This document shows positions 33,106 to 41,510 of a stretch of DNA of 64,000 nucleotides, piece after piece. A program made the translations under genes and the position numbers. How positions within the stretch are numbered: position 1 is the stretch's first letter; every line of letters begins with the position of its first letter. The stretch comes from Myxococcales bacterium (lineage in GTDB: Bacteria > Myxococcota_A > UBA796 > GCA-2862545): positions 62,001 to 126,000 of the forward strand of contig JAHQVJ010000041.1 in NCBI GenBank assembly GCA_019634415.1. The letters are read 5' to 3'. Under the pieces are notes generated by a model. That model had not been told where the DNA came from and ran no database searches. It saw nothing but the letters and a program-made list of their open reading frames with translations.

Positions 33106-34484
33106 CGAGGAACCCAGAGGCCCTGCTCACCGAAGCGGGTCCACAGCCCCCACGCCGTCTCCTTCATCTGGTCGGTGTGGTCGAGGTGCGGTGCGAGGCG
33201 CGCCAGCACGTCGCGCAGCTCCGGCTGTCCCGAGCGCTCCCCCGCCTTGTCGCACTCCGCCGCGATCTCCTCCTCGGAGCGCTCGATGGTGGGGAGCACG
33301 ATGGGGGCCTTCGGCGTGCCCATGGCCAGTGCCTCGGTGTCGAGCAGCTCGCCCAGGTCGTTGCTCGCTGCGTTGCGTGCGGTCAGCGGGGGCAGATCGT
33401 ACTGGCTCTGGATGAAGCGGATGGCGGCGGTGTGGTCGAACTGCACGTTGCTGACCACGTTCCGCACATAGGGGCCCGCCACGAAGGCCGGCACGCGAAA
33501 GCCCAGCTGGTCGAACCCCAGGTCGGCGTGGTCGTCGTCGGTCAGGGGTGGGGGCACGTGGTCGTAGAAGCCGCCTGCTTCGTCGTAGGTCACGATGAAC
33601 AGGCAGCGGTCCCAGTAGCGGGAGCGCGCCAGCGCCTCGTAGATGCTCGCGATGAACAGCTGTCCCAGCAGCGGATGGTGAGGCGGGTGGTCGTCGTTGA
33701 AGGAGGCTGCGGCGTCCACGCAGACCACCGGGGGCAGGATCCCCGCCTCCACCTCGGCGTAGAAGTTGTCGATCCGCTTCAGCCGGCCCTGCCAGTTCGC
33801 CGTGTTCCACAGCCCCAGCGTGGGCAGATCCGTGAAGTAGTAGCTCCAGTCGACTCCCGCCTCCTGCAGCTGGTCCCAGATCGTGGTGGCCGAGTAGGGG
33901 CGACCCTTGGGCAGGTCGTTGGTCCGGATCCCCTGGGACGTGCCCGCGTGCCAGTAGATCCGGTTCGGCCATGTGCTCGACAGCACGCTCGAGAACCAGC
34001 GCTCGCACAGGGCGTAGGCGTCTGCCAGGGCATAGGAGATGGGCTGCATGGACCGGGTCTGGTAGGCCATCACCTGCGACAGATCGAAGTCCTCTCCCTT
34101 GTTGTCGTTCTGATAGGCGCGCACGAATCCGCCGCAGCTGCCGCCGTCGAGCTGCTCTCGGGAGGTGTTCCAGCCGTGGGGCGGATCGGGCTCCGTGCAG
34201 GGGTCCACGAGCTGTGTGGGGTACACCGGGGTGCCGTCGATGGCGGCGTTGAACAGGTCGGGCCGAAGGCCGTCCACGTCGGTGCGGCCCTCCACCAGCG
34301 ACAAGCTGCCGAACACGTGATCGAAGCTGCGATTCTCCATCATCAGCATCACGATGGTGTCGATGCTGCCCGGCTCCACCACCGAGGTCGTCGTGGAGGA
34401 GGAGGACGGCCCGTCCCCGCACGCCGCCAGGCCCGCCGTGGCACCGATTCCCTGCAAGATCCTGCGTCGTGGCAGCTTGTTCAT
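33102..34484 (-). CDS. Phospholipase C / phosphoesterase family protein, secreted
   Basis: 460 residues. The N-terminus RRRILQGIGATAGLAAC has a Tat-like RRR motif with a cysteine at the cleavage region, so it may be an exported lipoprotein. The enzyme domain is the bacterial phosphoesterase (non-specific PLC/acid phosphatase AcpA) type: IVMLMMENRSFDHVFGS at residues about 43-60, SQVMAYQTRSMQPISYA, and the metal/phosphate-binding IVTYDEAGGFYDHVPPP with PAFVAGPYVRNVVSN. It hydrolyses phosphoesters outside the cytoplasm. ATGA overlap with the SLC13 transporter gene downstream. Confidence 0.93.
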   Translation of the reverse strand: MNKLPRRRILQGIGATAGLAACGDGPSSSSTTTSVVEPGSIDTIVMLMMENRSFDHVFGSLSLVEGRTDVDGLRPDLFNAAIDGTPVYPTQLVDPCTEPDPPHGWNTSREQLDGGSCGGFVRAYQNDNKGEDFDLSQVMAYQTRSMQPISYALADAYALCERWFSSVLSSTWPNRIYWHAGTSQGIRTNDLPKGRPYSATTIWDQLQEAGVDWSYYFTDLPTLGLWNTANWQGRLKRIDNFYAEVEAGILPPVVCVDAAASFNDDHPPHHPLLGQLFIASIYEALARSRYWDRCLFIVTYDEAGGFYDHVPPPLTDDDHADLGFDQLGFRVPAFVAGPYVRNVVSNVQFDHTAAIRFIQSQYDLPPLTARNAASNDLGELLDTEALAMGTPKAPIVLPTIERSEEEIAAECDKAGERSGQPELRDVLARLAPHLDHTDQMKETAWGLWTRFGEQGLWVPR

Positions 34485-34706
34485 CGTCGTCCTCCCCCCG
34501 CACACCCGGGATACCTGTGGTGGGTGCAAGGGGTCAAGGGGGGGGACCGTTCGCCAGGCCGTCCAATGCCTGGTGGTGGTGGATCGCGGCGACGAACGAA
34601 ATGCGAGCGGATTGTGGAAGCCAGCGTGCAGTCCCGACCGGTGTTTCGGAGGAACGTGCCCGCGTTGGCGCTCGATGCGTAGGTGCTGGGCGGATAGACC
34701 GCCTGC
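34485..34706. other. Divergent intergenic region
   Basis: No gene is seen. It contains an inverted repeat CCAGGC-N8-GCCTGG at 34554-34573 and a TAGACC hexamer at 34695-34700, 6 bases before the GTG of the kinase gene. Confidence 0.45.
34554..34573. promoter_or_regulatory. Inverted repeat between phospholipase C and kinase genes
   Basis: CCAGGC and GCCTGG with an 8-base spacer lie 70 bases upstream of the phospholipase start and 133 bases upstream of the kinase start. It is a possible operator. Confidence 0.3.
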
Positions 34707-35711
34707 GTGGTTGGTCCGGTTGACGACAACGACCCTTGGTTGAACGTCATGCTGGCCGGCGGGAGGTATCGCCTCACGTCTCGGTTGGCCCGCGGAGCCA
34801 TGGGAGCCGTGTTTCGCGGTGTGGATCAATCCACCGGTGCCGATGTGGCCATCAAGATCCTCGATCTGGTGCATCAGCAACCCGACAAGCGCACCCGTTC
34901 GCAGGCGCGCTTCTTCCGAGAGGCGTCGCTGCTGTCTCGGCTGCATCATCCGCACACCGTCCGCATCTACGACTACGGCGCCGAGCGCGGGTATCCGTGG
35001 CTCGCCATGGAGCTCATCGGCGGGCAGCCGCTGGAACGGATCATGGGGGACCGTCCCATGCCCGCGCTGCGGGTGGTGCGCATCGTGCAGCAGATCTGTG
35101 CGTCGTTGTCGGAGGCCCACTCGATGGGGCTCGTGCACCGCGATCTGAAGCCGGCCAACGTGTTGGTGCAGACCCACGAGGGCGGTGACTTCGTGAAGGT
35201 GGTGGACTTCGGGCTGGTGAAGCCCGTGCGCACCACCGAGGAGCTCACCGTGAAGGGGCTGCTGGTGGGCACCCCCATGTACATGTCGCCCGAGCAGATC
35301 CGGGGTGAGCAGGATCTCGATCAGCGCTCCGATCTGTATGGGCTGGGCGTGCTCATGTATCGGTGCCTGATGGGGCATCATCCCTTCCCTCACGAAGCCA
35401 CGGCCGCCGTGCTGGTGGCCCACATCAACGAAGCTCCGGCACCCATCCCCGCGAGCCTCGGCCTGCCCGAGTCCCTGTGCCGTGTGGTGATGCTGTGCCT
35501 CGAGAAGGACCGGCGCCGCCGCGTCCAGACGGTGGATCTGCTCGCCGAGGAGCTGCACCACATCGAGGCCGAGCTGGCTGCGAGGCACGCTCCGCGGTCG
35601 TCGCGCTTGCTCATGACCACCCTGTTCGCGCTGGGGGTCGGCGTGATGGTCTGTGGTGGGCTGGCAGCGCTCGTGGGATTCGCCGTGGCCCAGGTGATGC
35701 TGGGCCAGTGA
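34707..35711 (+). CDS. Ser/Thr protein kinase with C-terminal membrane helix
   Basis: 334 residues. Hanks-type kinase domain with ARGAMGAVF (28-36), VAIK (K50), HRDLKPANVL (144-153), DFG (167-169) and MSPEQIRGEQDLDQRSDLYGLGVLMY. All catalytic residues are present. Residues about 305-330 form one hydrophobic helix, so the kinase is tail-anchored in the inner membrane with almost nothing outside, unlike PknB kinases with large sensor domains. The GTG start is 6 bases after a TAGACC hexamer, giving a very short leader if that is the -10. It ends next to the convergent DUF2301 gene. Confidence 0.92.
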   Translation: MVGPVDDNDPWLNVMLAGGRYRLTSRLARGAMGAVFRGVDQSTGADVAIKILDLVHQQPDKRTRSQARFFREASLLSRLHHPHTVRIYDYGAERGYPWLAMELIGGQPLERIMGDRPMPALRVVRIVQQICASLSEAHSMGLVHRDLKPANVLVQTHEGGDFVKVVDFGLVKPVRTTEELTVKGLLVGTPMYMSPEQIRGEQDLDQRSDLYGLGVLMYRCLMGHHPFPHEATAAVLVAHINEAPAPIPASLGLPESLCRVVMLCLEKDRRRRVQTVDLLAEELHHIEAELAARHAPRSSRLLMTTLFALGVGVMVCGGLAALVGFAVAQVMLGQ

Positions 35712-35715
35712 GCGG

Positions 35716-36285
35716 TCAGATCTGGTAGGCCGCCTTGTTTCCGATGTCGAAGTGCAGCGGCATGCGCCACTTGGCCACCGCCAGGGCCCCGACGATCAGG
35801 CCCGCGACCCCCAACAGGATCGCCGCCACGGCCGGGTAGCCCGCCAGCATGGGAGCCAGCGACGTGGCGAGCAGGGCCGGAACACCTCGTAGGCCCCAGA
35901 TCTTGAAGCAGAACTGCTCCTTGAGGGCCAAGGCCGACAGCGCCACGAACAGGAAGCCCAGCCCTGCGGTGGCGACCCAGTGCCCCACTGTGCCAGCCAG
36001 CGCGATGCCCAGGAACGACATCGCCGCGCCCGTCCAGGCCGCGACGCCCACCACCCACCGGATCCGCTTGTCGTACAGGTGCAGGTCCGCCACCGCCAGC
36101 GCGGTCGTGACGAGCACGGCTGCATGGGGCAGCCAGGTCGGAAGGGACAGGTCCGCCGCCGACAGCCCCTCGACGGCAGGGAACAGCAGCAATGCGACGG
36201 CAGCGCCCGAGATGCCAAGGCGGTAGAGGGTGACCGTGAGACGGTCGAAGCCATCTAGCTCAGGGACGTGATTGGGATCGGCCAT
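35716..36285 (-). CDS. DUF2301 family integral membrane protein
   Basis: 189 residues, 5-6 hydrophobic helices. The motif KEQFCFKIWGLRGVPALLA is the distinctive DUF2301 stretch seen in cyanobacterial and proteobacterial membrane proteins of unknown role. The ATG at 36285 is chosen because the open frame upstream lies inside the DUF2254 gene. It follows the DUF2254 gene by 7 bases on the same strand. The function of the family is unknown. Confidence 0.85.
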   Translation of the reverse strand: MADPNHVPELDGFDRLTVTLYRLGISGAAVALLLFPAVEGLSAADLSLPTWLPHAAVLVTTALAVADLHLYDKRIRWVVGVAAWTGAAMSFLGIALAGTVGHWVATAGLGFLFVALSALALKEQFCFKIWGLRGVPALLATSLAPMLAGYPAVAAILLGVAGLIVGALAVAKWRMPLHFDIGNKAAYQI

Positions 36286-36292
36286 GGGCCCC

Positions 36293-37834
36293 TCATGCGT
36301 CGAACCAGCCGAAGAACGTATCCAGGTACTGACGGCGCGCTGGCTCCAACCAGTCGAAGTTGATCCCGCGGTCCGACACTTCCCAGTACTCTGCTCGCTC
36401 CACCCGCTCGAGCTCCTCGCGGATGGAGGTGAGCCGATCCGCTCGCTCCGTCGACATGTCGTCGAAGATCTGGCGTGCCGCGTCGGTGGCGTGGGCATTC
36501 AGGTAGTAGGTGGCCAGCTTGATCTGCGCCTTTCGCACGCCCCGTAGGCTCTGCTCCTGGGAGCGACCGCCCTCGGGTTCGCGATCCACCTCGAGGAACA
36601 GGCCGAGCAGCTGGTCGTGCCCCTCGGCCTGGGTGCCGTGGGCGTGCTCCAGCAGCGCGCACAGATCGAAGGCCGCGGTCTCCAACAGGAAGGGGAGGTG
36701 TCGCTGGAAGGCGAGCTGCCCGTAGAAGGTGATGTAGCCCGCCACCTCGAGGACCTCGTCGGTCTCTCCCGCGTTCAGCAGCGCTTCCGCCAGCAGTCGG
36801 TACTCGTTGAGCAGGTTGTAGGCCGTGCGCACGTCGCCCGCGTTGATGCCGCTGCGCAGGTAGGTGTTGAGGAAGCGCACGCACAGACGGACCGTGTGGC
36901 CGTCGTTCGCTGTCAGCGCTGCATCCGCCAGCCGACGGGTGTGGATCCCGATCAGGTGGTTGACGTCGTGGACCTCGTTGACGGCCTCCCCGAAGACCGC
37001 CTGGTACTGGCGCAGCACCTTCATCTCGAGCCACGTGCGGCGGCTGCTCAGGGCGCGGACCATGTCGGGATGAAGCGCGATGAAGTCCTGATCCACCTGC
37101 ACCAAGGGAGCGCTGTCGAACCACTCCATCGGGAGGTGGCGCTTGTCGCTCACGTGTCGCATGGCCAGCGTCGACAGGGCATGCAGCGCCGACAGTGTCA
37201 AGGGCTTGTCGTTCTTCTCCACACTGTTCAGTGCGATGTCGCCCAGCTGCTCCACCGCCTGCACGATCCCTTGCCGTGCGGGTCCCACGGCGAAGGGCGT
37301 GCGCTGGGCCGTCAGGAGCTGTGCGATCCCCGTGTTCTGGATGCGCTGCACCACCCGTGACGGAGAGAGGAAGTCGAAGACGTAGGCGAAGTACGGCAGG
37401 ATCGCGAGCAGGCTGGCCGTCATGAGCAGGTTGGCCACCAGCGCCATGCCCGAGGGGTAGTGGGGTCCGTTCAGCGACAGATCGATCCAGATGATCAGCA
37501 CGCTCGTGACCACGAACGCCGACATCACGAGGCGGTTCACCGGATCGCGCACGAACAGCTCCGTGATCCGGGGGGTGTAGCGGTTGGCGGCGAGCTCCAC
37601 GATGATCGCGACCACCGTGATGGTGATGCCGAGCACGCCCACCACCACCTCGGTGAAGCTCGTCAGCGCCTCCTTGGCCCCCGACGAGGTCCACAGCGCC
37701 AGCGGGCTCGGACCATCCGGCCCGTAGTCCATGAACCACAGCACGCCGTACAGCACAGCGCTGGCCAAGTAGAGCAGCGCGAAGGGCAGGAGCGCCTGCG
37801 GCACACCGAAGGGCGGAGGTGTAGGGCGTTGCAT
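36293..37834 (-). CDS. DUF2254-like predicted membrane protein
   Basis: 513 residues. Four N-terminal hydrophobic helices (residues about 10-190), with the typical EVVVGVLGITITVVAIIVELAANRYTPR just before a region that likely faces the cytoplasm, then a long C-terminal domain (about 200-513) of predicted helices including TPR-like LLNEYRLLAEALLNAG. The N-terminal part matches DUF2254; the large helical C-terminus is longer than I expect for that family. The start at 37834 avoids an improbable Pro-rich extension. Divergent from a lipoprotein gene 33 bases away, with TATAGG between them. Function unknown. Confidence 0.78.
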   Translation of the reverse strand: MQRPTPPPFGVPQALLPFALLYLASAVLYGVLWFMDYGPDGPSPLALWTSSGAKEALTSFTEVVVGVLGITITVVAIIVELAANRYTPRITELFVRDPVNRLVMSAFVVTSVLIIWIDLSLNGPHYPSGMALVANLLMTASLLAILPYFAYVFDFLSPSRVVQRIQNTGIAQLLTAQRTPFAVGPARQGIVQAVEQLGDIALNSVEKNDKPLTLSALHALSTLAMRHVSDKRHLPMEWFDSAPLVQVDQDFIALHPDMVRALSSRRTWLEMKVLRQYQAVFGEAVNEVHDVNHLIGIHTRRLADAALTANDGHTVRLCVRFLNTYLRSGINAGDVRTAYNLLNEYRLLAEALLNAGETDEVLEVAGYITFYGQLAFQRHLPFLLETAAFDLCALLEHAHGTQAEGHDQLLGLFLEVDREPEGGRSQEQSLRGVRKAQIKLATYYLNAHATDAARQIFDDMSTERADRLTSIREELERVERAEYWEVSDRGINFDWLEPARRQYLDTFFGWFDA

Positions 37835-37867
37835 GCGCGGAGTATAGGTCTGCTGTCGGGAGAGCCC

Positions 37868-38296
37868 ATGCGGTGGTGCTGGTGTGTGTGGTGGATCGGG
37901 TGTGGTGGCTCCCAGCCCTTGCAGCCCGACCTCGACGGAACCTGGGACATCACCTTTGCCGTGCAAAGCCTCGACACGTCTCGTGTCGGGTCTGCGGACT
38001 TGTCGTGGAACGAGGAGCTGGCCGAGCTTGCCGGCGAGGTCACCATGGTGGAGCCCGACGGTCCTCGCCTGTACGACGTCATCGAGGCCGAGGACATCGC
38101 CTCGCTGGGGGTGGCGCTACAGCTCGCCGAGCGCACCGGGATCCGCTTGCTCTTCGCAGAGGTGGCGCCCCCCGAGCAAGGCGCCACGTTCGGAAGCTGG
38201 CGTACCCGCTGGGCCAGCACCGAGTGCATCCCGGATGGATGTGGCGAGGATGGCACCATGACGCTGCAGCGATCAGGCGGCGCGTCGGCCCCGTAG
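37868..38296 (+). CDS. Small hypothetical lipoprotein
   Basis: 142 residues from an ATG preceded by GGGAGAG. The N-terminus (MRWCWCVWWIGCGG) is short and Trp/Cys-rich, ending in a lipobox-like IGC. The mature part starts LQPDLDGTWDITF, a pattern common to small beta-barrel lipoproteins (lipocalin-like), and ends with a cysteine pair (ECIPDGCG). Its end overlaps the convergent HAD-like gene by 24 bases. No function assigned. Confidence 0.65.
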   Translation: MRWCWCVWWIGCGGSQPLQPDLDGTWDITFAVQSLDTSRVGSADLSWNEELAELAGEVTMVEPDGPRLYDVIEAEDIASLGVALQLAERTGIRLLFAEVAPPEQGATFGSWRTRWASTECIPDGCGEDGTMTLQRSGGASAP

Positions 38297-38761
38297 CTGG
38301 GCCACGGTGGCGGGCCAGTCGGCGACGTGGATCGTCCACTGGGGAGGTGCCTCGGTCTGCTCGCCGAAGAGGTACAGCCGCGGCACGAGCCCGCGCATGT
38401 GCACCAGTACGTCCCGTCGGTCGTCCACGAAGTCCGTGAGACCGAGCTCCATGGCGATGGGAGCCTTCTCGTGCCGCTTCAGGCAGAATCGCAGGTGCCC
38501 CGAAGGGACGCCCGTGGTGCGGTAGAAGTCGTGGTGATCGAGCCAGGCGCGCGTCTTGCGCTGCACGCTCGGACCGCACTTCGAGACGAGCCAGACCTCG
38601 TCGAAGCGGTCCACCAACGTGCGGATCGCCGAGAACGCTCCGGGTGCGGGTGGCGTGGACATCGCGTCGTCGAGCTGCGTGCCCAGGAAGCTCGTGTCTG
38701 CCCGTCCATCCACGATGGGGCCGATGATCACCTTGCCGATGTCGAGTCCGAGTCGTGCCAT
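38273..38761 (-). CDS. HAD-like hydrolase, hypothetical
   Basis: 162 residues. It begins ARLGLDIGKVIIGPI, an LDIGKVI strand with Asp in the position of the HAD nucleophile, then LVSKCG (possible motif II) and later LTDFVDDRRDVL (motif IV-like acidic pair) and VADWPATV. The second Asp of the classic DxD is replaced by Gly, so catalysis is doubtful; it may be a non-phosphatase relative such as the 5'(3')-nucleotidase group. It is divergent from the LysR gene and shares its intergenic operator region. Confidence 0.65.
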   Translation of the reverse strand: MARLGLDIGKVIIGPIVDGRADTSFLGTQLDDAMSTPPAPGAFSAIRTLVDRFDEVWLVSKCGPSVQRKTRAWLDHHDFYRTTGVPSGHLRFCLKRHEKAPIAMELGLTDFVDDRRDVLVHMRGLVPRLYLFGEQTEAPPQWTIHVADWPATVAQLRGRRAA

Positions 38762-38804
38762 GTGCAACCTCCTCTTCCTCTGGACTAGGTCGCGGCATGT
38801 TCGG

Positions 38805-38826
38805 AATCGACTATTAGAATTCGATT
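38805..38826. promoter_or_regulatory. Palindromic LysR-type operator AATCGA-N10-TCGATT
   Basis: A perfect 6-base inverted repeat with a 10-base AT-rich centre in the gap between the HAD-like and LysR genes, in the position where LysR regulators bind to control themselves and the divergent gene. A second dyad (CTAT at 38811, ATAG at 38831) overlaps it. The stretch is clearly more AT-rich than its surroundings. Confidence 0.6.
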
Positions 38827-38835
38827 GTCTATAGT
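38807..38835 (+). promoter_or_regulatory. Promoter of the LysR gene
   Basis: TCGACT (-35-like, 38807-38812) and TATAGT (-10-like, 38830-38835) are spaced exactly 17 bases. The -35 lies inside the operator, which suggests autorepression. Transcription would begin around 38842, at the start codon. Confidence 0.55.
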
Positions 38836-38843
38836 GAATATTG

Positions 38844-39716
38844 ATGATTCGACTGGACCGTCTACGCGCCTTCCTCGCCTTCGCCGACACGTTGTCCTTC
38901 ACCCGGGCCGCCGAGGTGCTGCACCTGTCCCAGCCAGCGCTGCACGTGCAGATCGGCAAGCTGGGGGAGGAGCTGGGTGTGGACCTGTACCGCCGGGTCG
39001 GGCGCCGGCTGGAGCTGACCGTGGAGGGAGAGCGGCTGGCTGCCTTCGCGCGGGAGCTCCAGGAGCGGACCGAGGGGTTCATGGCGCGTCTGCACGGGCG
39101 GGCCGACACCACCCCCGTGTCGCTGTGCGCCGGGGAGGGCAGCCTGCGGTACCTCCTGGCCGACGCCCTGCAGGCGTGGCTCGCGGAGTCCGAGGGGGTG
39201 CGGCTGCGCGTCTTCGTGGGGGATGCGGCGCACACGGCCACCTGGGTGGCCTCGGGCCGTGCTCAGCTCGGCGTCACCGTACCGGGTACCGTTGGCGACG
39301 ATCTACGCGCCGAGCCCCTGGTCGACGTTCGGCCCATGCTGGTGTGTCCCGCTTCCGATCCGCTCGCAGAGCGTTCGCGCGTTCGAGCGGCGGATCTGGC
39401 GGGCCGGCGGCTCGTGGTGCCGCCGCCGGGGCGCCCACACCGCCAGCGGCTCGATCGCTTCCTGTCGGGCGTGTCGTGGCAGGTGGCTGCCGAGGTGCAG
39501 GGGTGGGATCTGCTGGTCCAACTGGTCCGACTGGGGCTCGGGGTGGCCGTGGTCAACGAGTTCGTGGAGACTCCAGCACCACTGGCAGCGGTCCCGGTGG
39601 AGGGGCTGCAGGCCGTCGGCTACGCGCTCCTCACCCGTCGCCACGCGCCCCTGTCGAGCGCTGCTCGTCGCCTCGCCGACGAGATCCGACGCGCGTGTGC
39701 CGGTGAAACCGCGTAG
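38844..39716 (+). CDS. LysR family transcriptional regulator
   Basis: 290 residues. Winged helix-turn-helix at the N-terminus (LRAFLAFADTLSFTRAAEVLHLSQPALHVQI), then a periplasmic-binding-protein-like effector domain from about residue 90. The effector is unknown. A TTG codon at 38841 directly precedes the ATG. The promoter just upstream overlaps a palindrome and would give a nearly leaderless transcript. The natural target is the divergent HAD-like gene, by analogy with other LysR pairs. Confidence 0.92.
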   Translation: MIRLDRLRAFLAFADTLSFTRAAEVLHLSQPALHVQIGKLGEELGVDLYRRVGRRLELTVEGERLAAFARELQERTEGFMARLHGRADTTPVSLCAGEGSLRYLLADALQAWLAESEGVRLRVFVGDAAHTATWVASGRAQLGVTVPGTVGDDLRAEPLVDVRPMLVCPASDPLAERSRVRAADLAGRRLVVPPPGRPHRQRLDRFLSGVSWQVAAEVQGWDLLVQLVRLGLGVAVVNEFVETPAPLAAVPVEGLQAVGYALLTRRHAPLSSAARRLADEIRRACAGETA

Positions 39717-39718
39717 CG

Positions 39719-40036
39719 TCAGCTGCGTCGGCGGATTCGCCTCAGGAGGGCCTGGAGGCGGCGCCTGCGGACTTCGTCGTCGGACACGTGCTGCAGCTCT
39801 GCATCGATGGACCGACTGAGGACGAGGAGCTGCTCGATTTCCTGGTCGGTGGGCGGCCGATCGTCGTCGTCGTGGGCCCATCCCGGTGCGGGTCTCGTGC
39901 GGCACAAGCGGGTGACCAGCCTCGCGAAGCGCTGCTGGCTCCGATGGGAGGCGTCCAGGAGCTGCTCCAGGTCGTCGAGGGTGGGCTCAGGGTCGTGAGA
40001 CCCTCCCGCGGAGGGGGTGTGCTTCTCCGTGCTCAC
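39719..40036 (-). CDS. Hypothetical 105-aa protein with two copies of a PT-x-x-E-x-E-x-L motif
   Basis: 105 residues, charged and helical, Arg-rich C-terminus. Residues about 18-50 (PTLDDLEQLLDASHR...) and 62-104 (PTDQEIEQLLVLSRS...) look like two copies of one helical unit: PT, an acidic helix with E-x-L-L, a Ser, then an Arg-rich second helix. The same unit can be seen in the 63-aa protein at 41236 and, more weakly, at the start of the kinase at 42467. It may therefore belong to the same signalling locus although it is on the other strand. GTG start at 40036, next to the palindrome TCGAGGCCTCGA. Function unknown. Confidence 0.6.
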   Translation of the reverse strand: MSTEKHTPSAGGSHDPEPTLDDLEQLLDASHRSQQRFARLVTRLCRTRPAPGWAHDDDDRPPTDQEIEQLLVLSRSIDAELQHVSDDEVRRRRLQALLRRIRRRS

Positions 40037-40375
40037 AGCTCGAGGCCTCGACTTTGTGTGCCTGTCATGGCGGGACTCCCGATGGGGCAGCCCTTACCAC
40101 GAACGGTACCCCAGGTTGCGTCGCGCGGTGTGGGTGTTTTGCGAAATTCTCAAACTGCGACGCGAGGAATGGGCTGCGAACCTAGCGGCGGAACCGGTGC
40201 AGCCGAGATGGCGCTCATCGGGTACGCACGCGCAGGTGTGCACCGTCGCGGTGTCGAGGCGCACGGATTTGATATCCCTGAAAGCCGATCGACTCGTTGC
40301 ACGCGAGGGGGGCGCGGCCTGGAGCCCGCACACCACGACGTGTACGGGTCGGTTCGTGCTCTGGGAAGGAAGGTC
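40037..40375. other. Intergenic region, 339 bases
   Basis: No convincing gene on either strand. It holds a 12-base palindrome (40040-40051), an AT-rich patch at about 40135-40160, and the strong GGAAGGAAGG ribosome binding site of the next gene at its end. The next gene's frame is open back through this region, but the translation there lacks the character of the downstream domain. Confidence 0.5.
40040..40051. promoter_or_regulatory. 12-base palindrome TCGAGGCCTCGA
   Basis: A perfect palindrome 4 bases upstream of the GTG start of the minus-strand gene (40036). It may be an operator or chance. Confidence 0.3.
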
Positions 40376-41239
40376 ATGGCTGACATAGGAAGGGGTGATG
40401 CGTGGGATCGGTACAAAGAGCTCGCGCTCGTACGAGCGTGGGTCACCGACCCATCACACCCCGATGTCGGCCGGCAACTGTACGACGAATACGCCCAGGT
40501 GGTGGAGCTGGCGCTGATTCGCCTGGCTCGAGCCTCTGGAGCTCAGGTGTTCGACCATGGTCTGCGGCTGTTGACCGACGACGCGTTCGAGCAGGCCCTC
40601 ACGAACGGGGAAGTGCCGGAGGCGCTGGGCCCGCGTCCGTTCCTGTCCACCTGGCTACGTGTCGCCCTGCGGCTCGCTCGAGGGGCGACCTCGCTTCGAC
40701 TGAATGCCGTCGATCGACTGCGGCTGCGAGCCATGGCGCCTCACGTGCGACCCTACGTGGCGGAGCACTTCTTTCCCAGCGACGTCACGGCCGTGGAGAG
40801 CCTCCTTCTCGGCGAGCCGGGTGCCGAGCCGATTTTTACCGGCATGCAAGTTGCGGGCTTTGCTGCTGATCTGAGCGTCGCTGATGCTGTGATTATCAAG
40901 GGTAAAGATGACAAGTCGATGGATGGGCGGCTATGGAATCGCATTGGTAAAGTGATGTCTGTATCCTCCGAGATCGAACTTCTTGCAACGGGTCGTGGAC
41001 CCGAAGGCGATCATGCCCTGCTCTCTGCATGGCTCGACGATCTCGTCGTCTCGCTCGACAGGGAGGGGCTTCACGGAGGTCGTCGGGTGCACACTGCGAT
41101 CCGTGAGGCGTCCGTCCCTGCGATGGTGGGCTTTCGCGTCGTCGGGCCGTTCTCGTGGTCCCTCGACGGCGTGCTTCGGCGGGCCCAACAGATCGTCGAC
41201 GATCTCGTGGCCCGGTTCGCGCAGGTGGGTGGTCCATGA
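40376..41239 (+). CDS. Sigma-factor-like protein A, hypothetical regulator
   Basis: 287 residues from an ATG with an excellent ribosome binding site (GGAAGGAAGG). By eye it is a full-length paralogue of the protein at 41511: both have an N-terminal helical part, a DDAF/DVAF helix followed by PFL-x-x-W-L-x-x-A-x-R-L-A, a middle helix pair, and a C-terminal FRVV...W..D...RR.QQI.DDL.ARFA block. The DDAF...PFLSTWL portion resembles region 2 of ECF sigma factors (the place of 'D..Q..F...W..F..WL..IA.N...D..R'), but the match is weaker than in the downstream copy and I see no region-4 helix-turn-helix of the usual form. The stop overlaps the next ATG (ATGA). Confidence 0.7.
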   Translation: MADIGRGDAWDRYKELALVRAWVTDPSHPDVGRQLYDEYAQVVELALIRLARASGAQVFDHGLRLLTDDAFEQALTNGEVPEALGPRPFLSTWLRVALRLARGATSLRLNAVDRLRLRAMAPHVRPYVAEHFFPSDVTAVESLLLGEPGAEPIFTGMQVAGFAADLSVADAVIIKGKDDKSMDGRLWNRIGKVMSVSSEIELLATGRGPEGDHALLSAWLDDLVVSLDREGLHGGRRVHTAIREASVPAMVGFRVVGPFSWSLDGVLRRAQQIVDDLVARFAQVGGP

Positions 41240-41427
41240 CGAGGATGCCGGATTGGTTCGTCGACGCGTCCGTGCGCCTGCCCACGGACGCCGAGGTGGA
41301 GTGGCTGATGGCGCGCTCGACCCGACGGCCCCCCTCATCGCGGCGAGTGCGCGCCGTGGTGGCTCGGTGCCGTGATCTCGAACCTGGATTCGGGATCGTT
41401 GGCTGCAGAATGATGGCTGAAGCCTGA
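41236..41427 (+). CDS. Small protein resembling the N-terminus of the downstream kinase (possible truncated kinase)
   Basis: 63 residues starting by ATGA overlap with protein A. The segment VEWLMARSTRRPPSSRRVRA and the following VVARCRD can be lined up with residues 5-35 of the kinase at 42467 (WGLLRALAHRARPVP ... RLRRVVHALSR). The kinase gene is joined to protein B in the same way (GTGA). The simplest reading is that A plus this small gene is a duplicate of B plus kinase, with the kinase domain lost. After residue 48 the similarity ends and the frame stops in a relatively AT-rich stretch. A functional small protein is also possible. Confidence 0.55.
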   Translation: MTRMPDWFVDASVRLPTDAEVEWLMARSTRRPPSSRRVRAVVARCRDLEPGFGIVGCRMMAEA

Positions 41428-41475
41428 TAATCCAAAAAATGGCCGCAATTCGTTCGGCACGTGGTCCGTCACACC

Positions 41476-41488
41476 AACACTTAGTGTT
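41476..41488. promoter_or_regulatory. Palindrome AACAC-TTA-GTGTT
   Basis: A perfect 5-base inverted repeat with a 3-base centre, 22 bases before the ATG at 41511, in a locally AT-richer gap. Possible operator for the B/kinase unit. Confidence 0.35.
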
Positions 41489-41510
41489 TCCACGTTGCGC
41501 GGGCAGACCT

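Noticed and set aside
33102-35588. An N-terminal extension of the phospholipase C frame to 35588
   Set aside because: It runs antisense through the kinase gene; the Tat-like signal at 34484 marks the true start.
38273-38761. Active HAD phosphatase
   Set aside because: The second Asp of the DxD motif is absent, so only a HAD-like fold is claimed.
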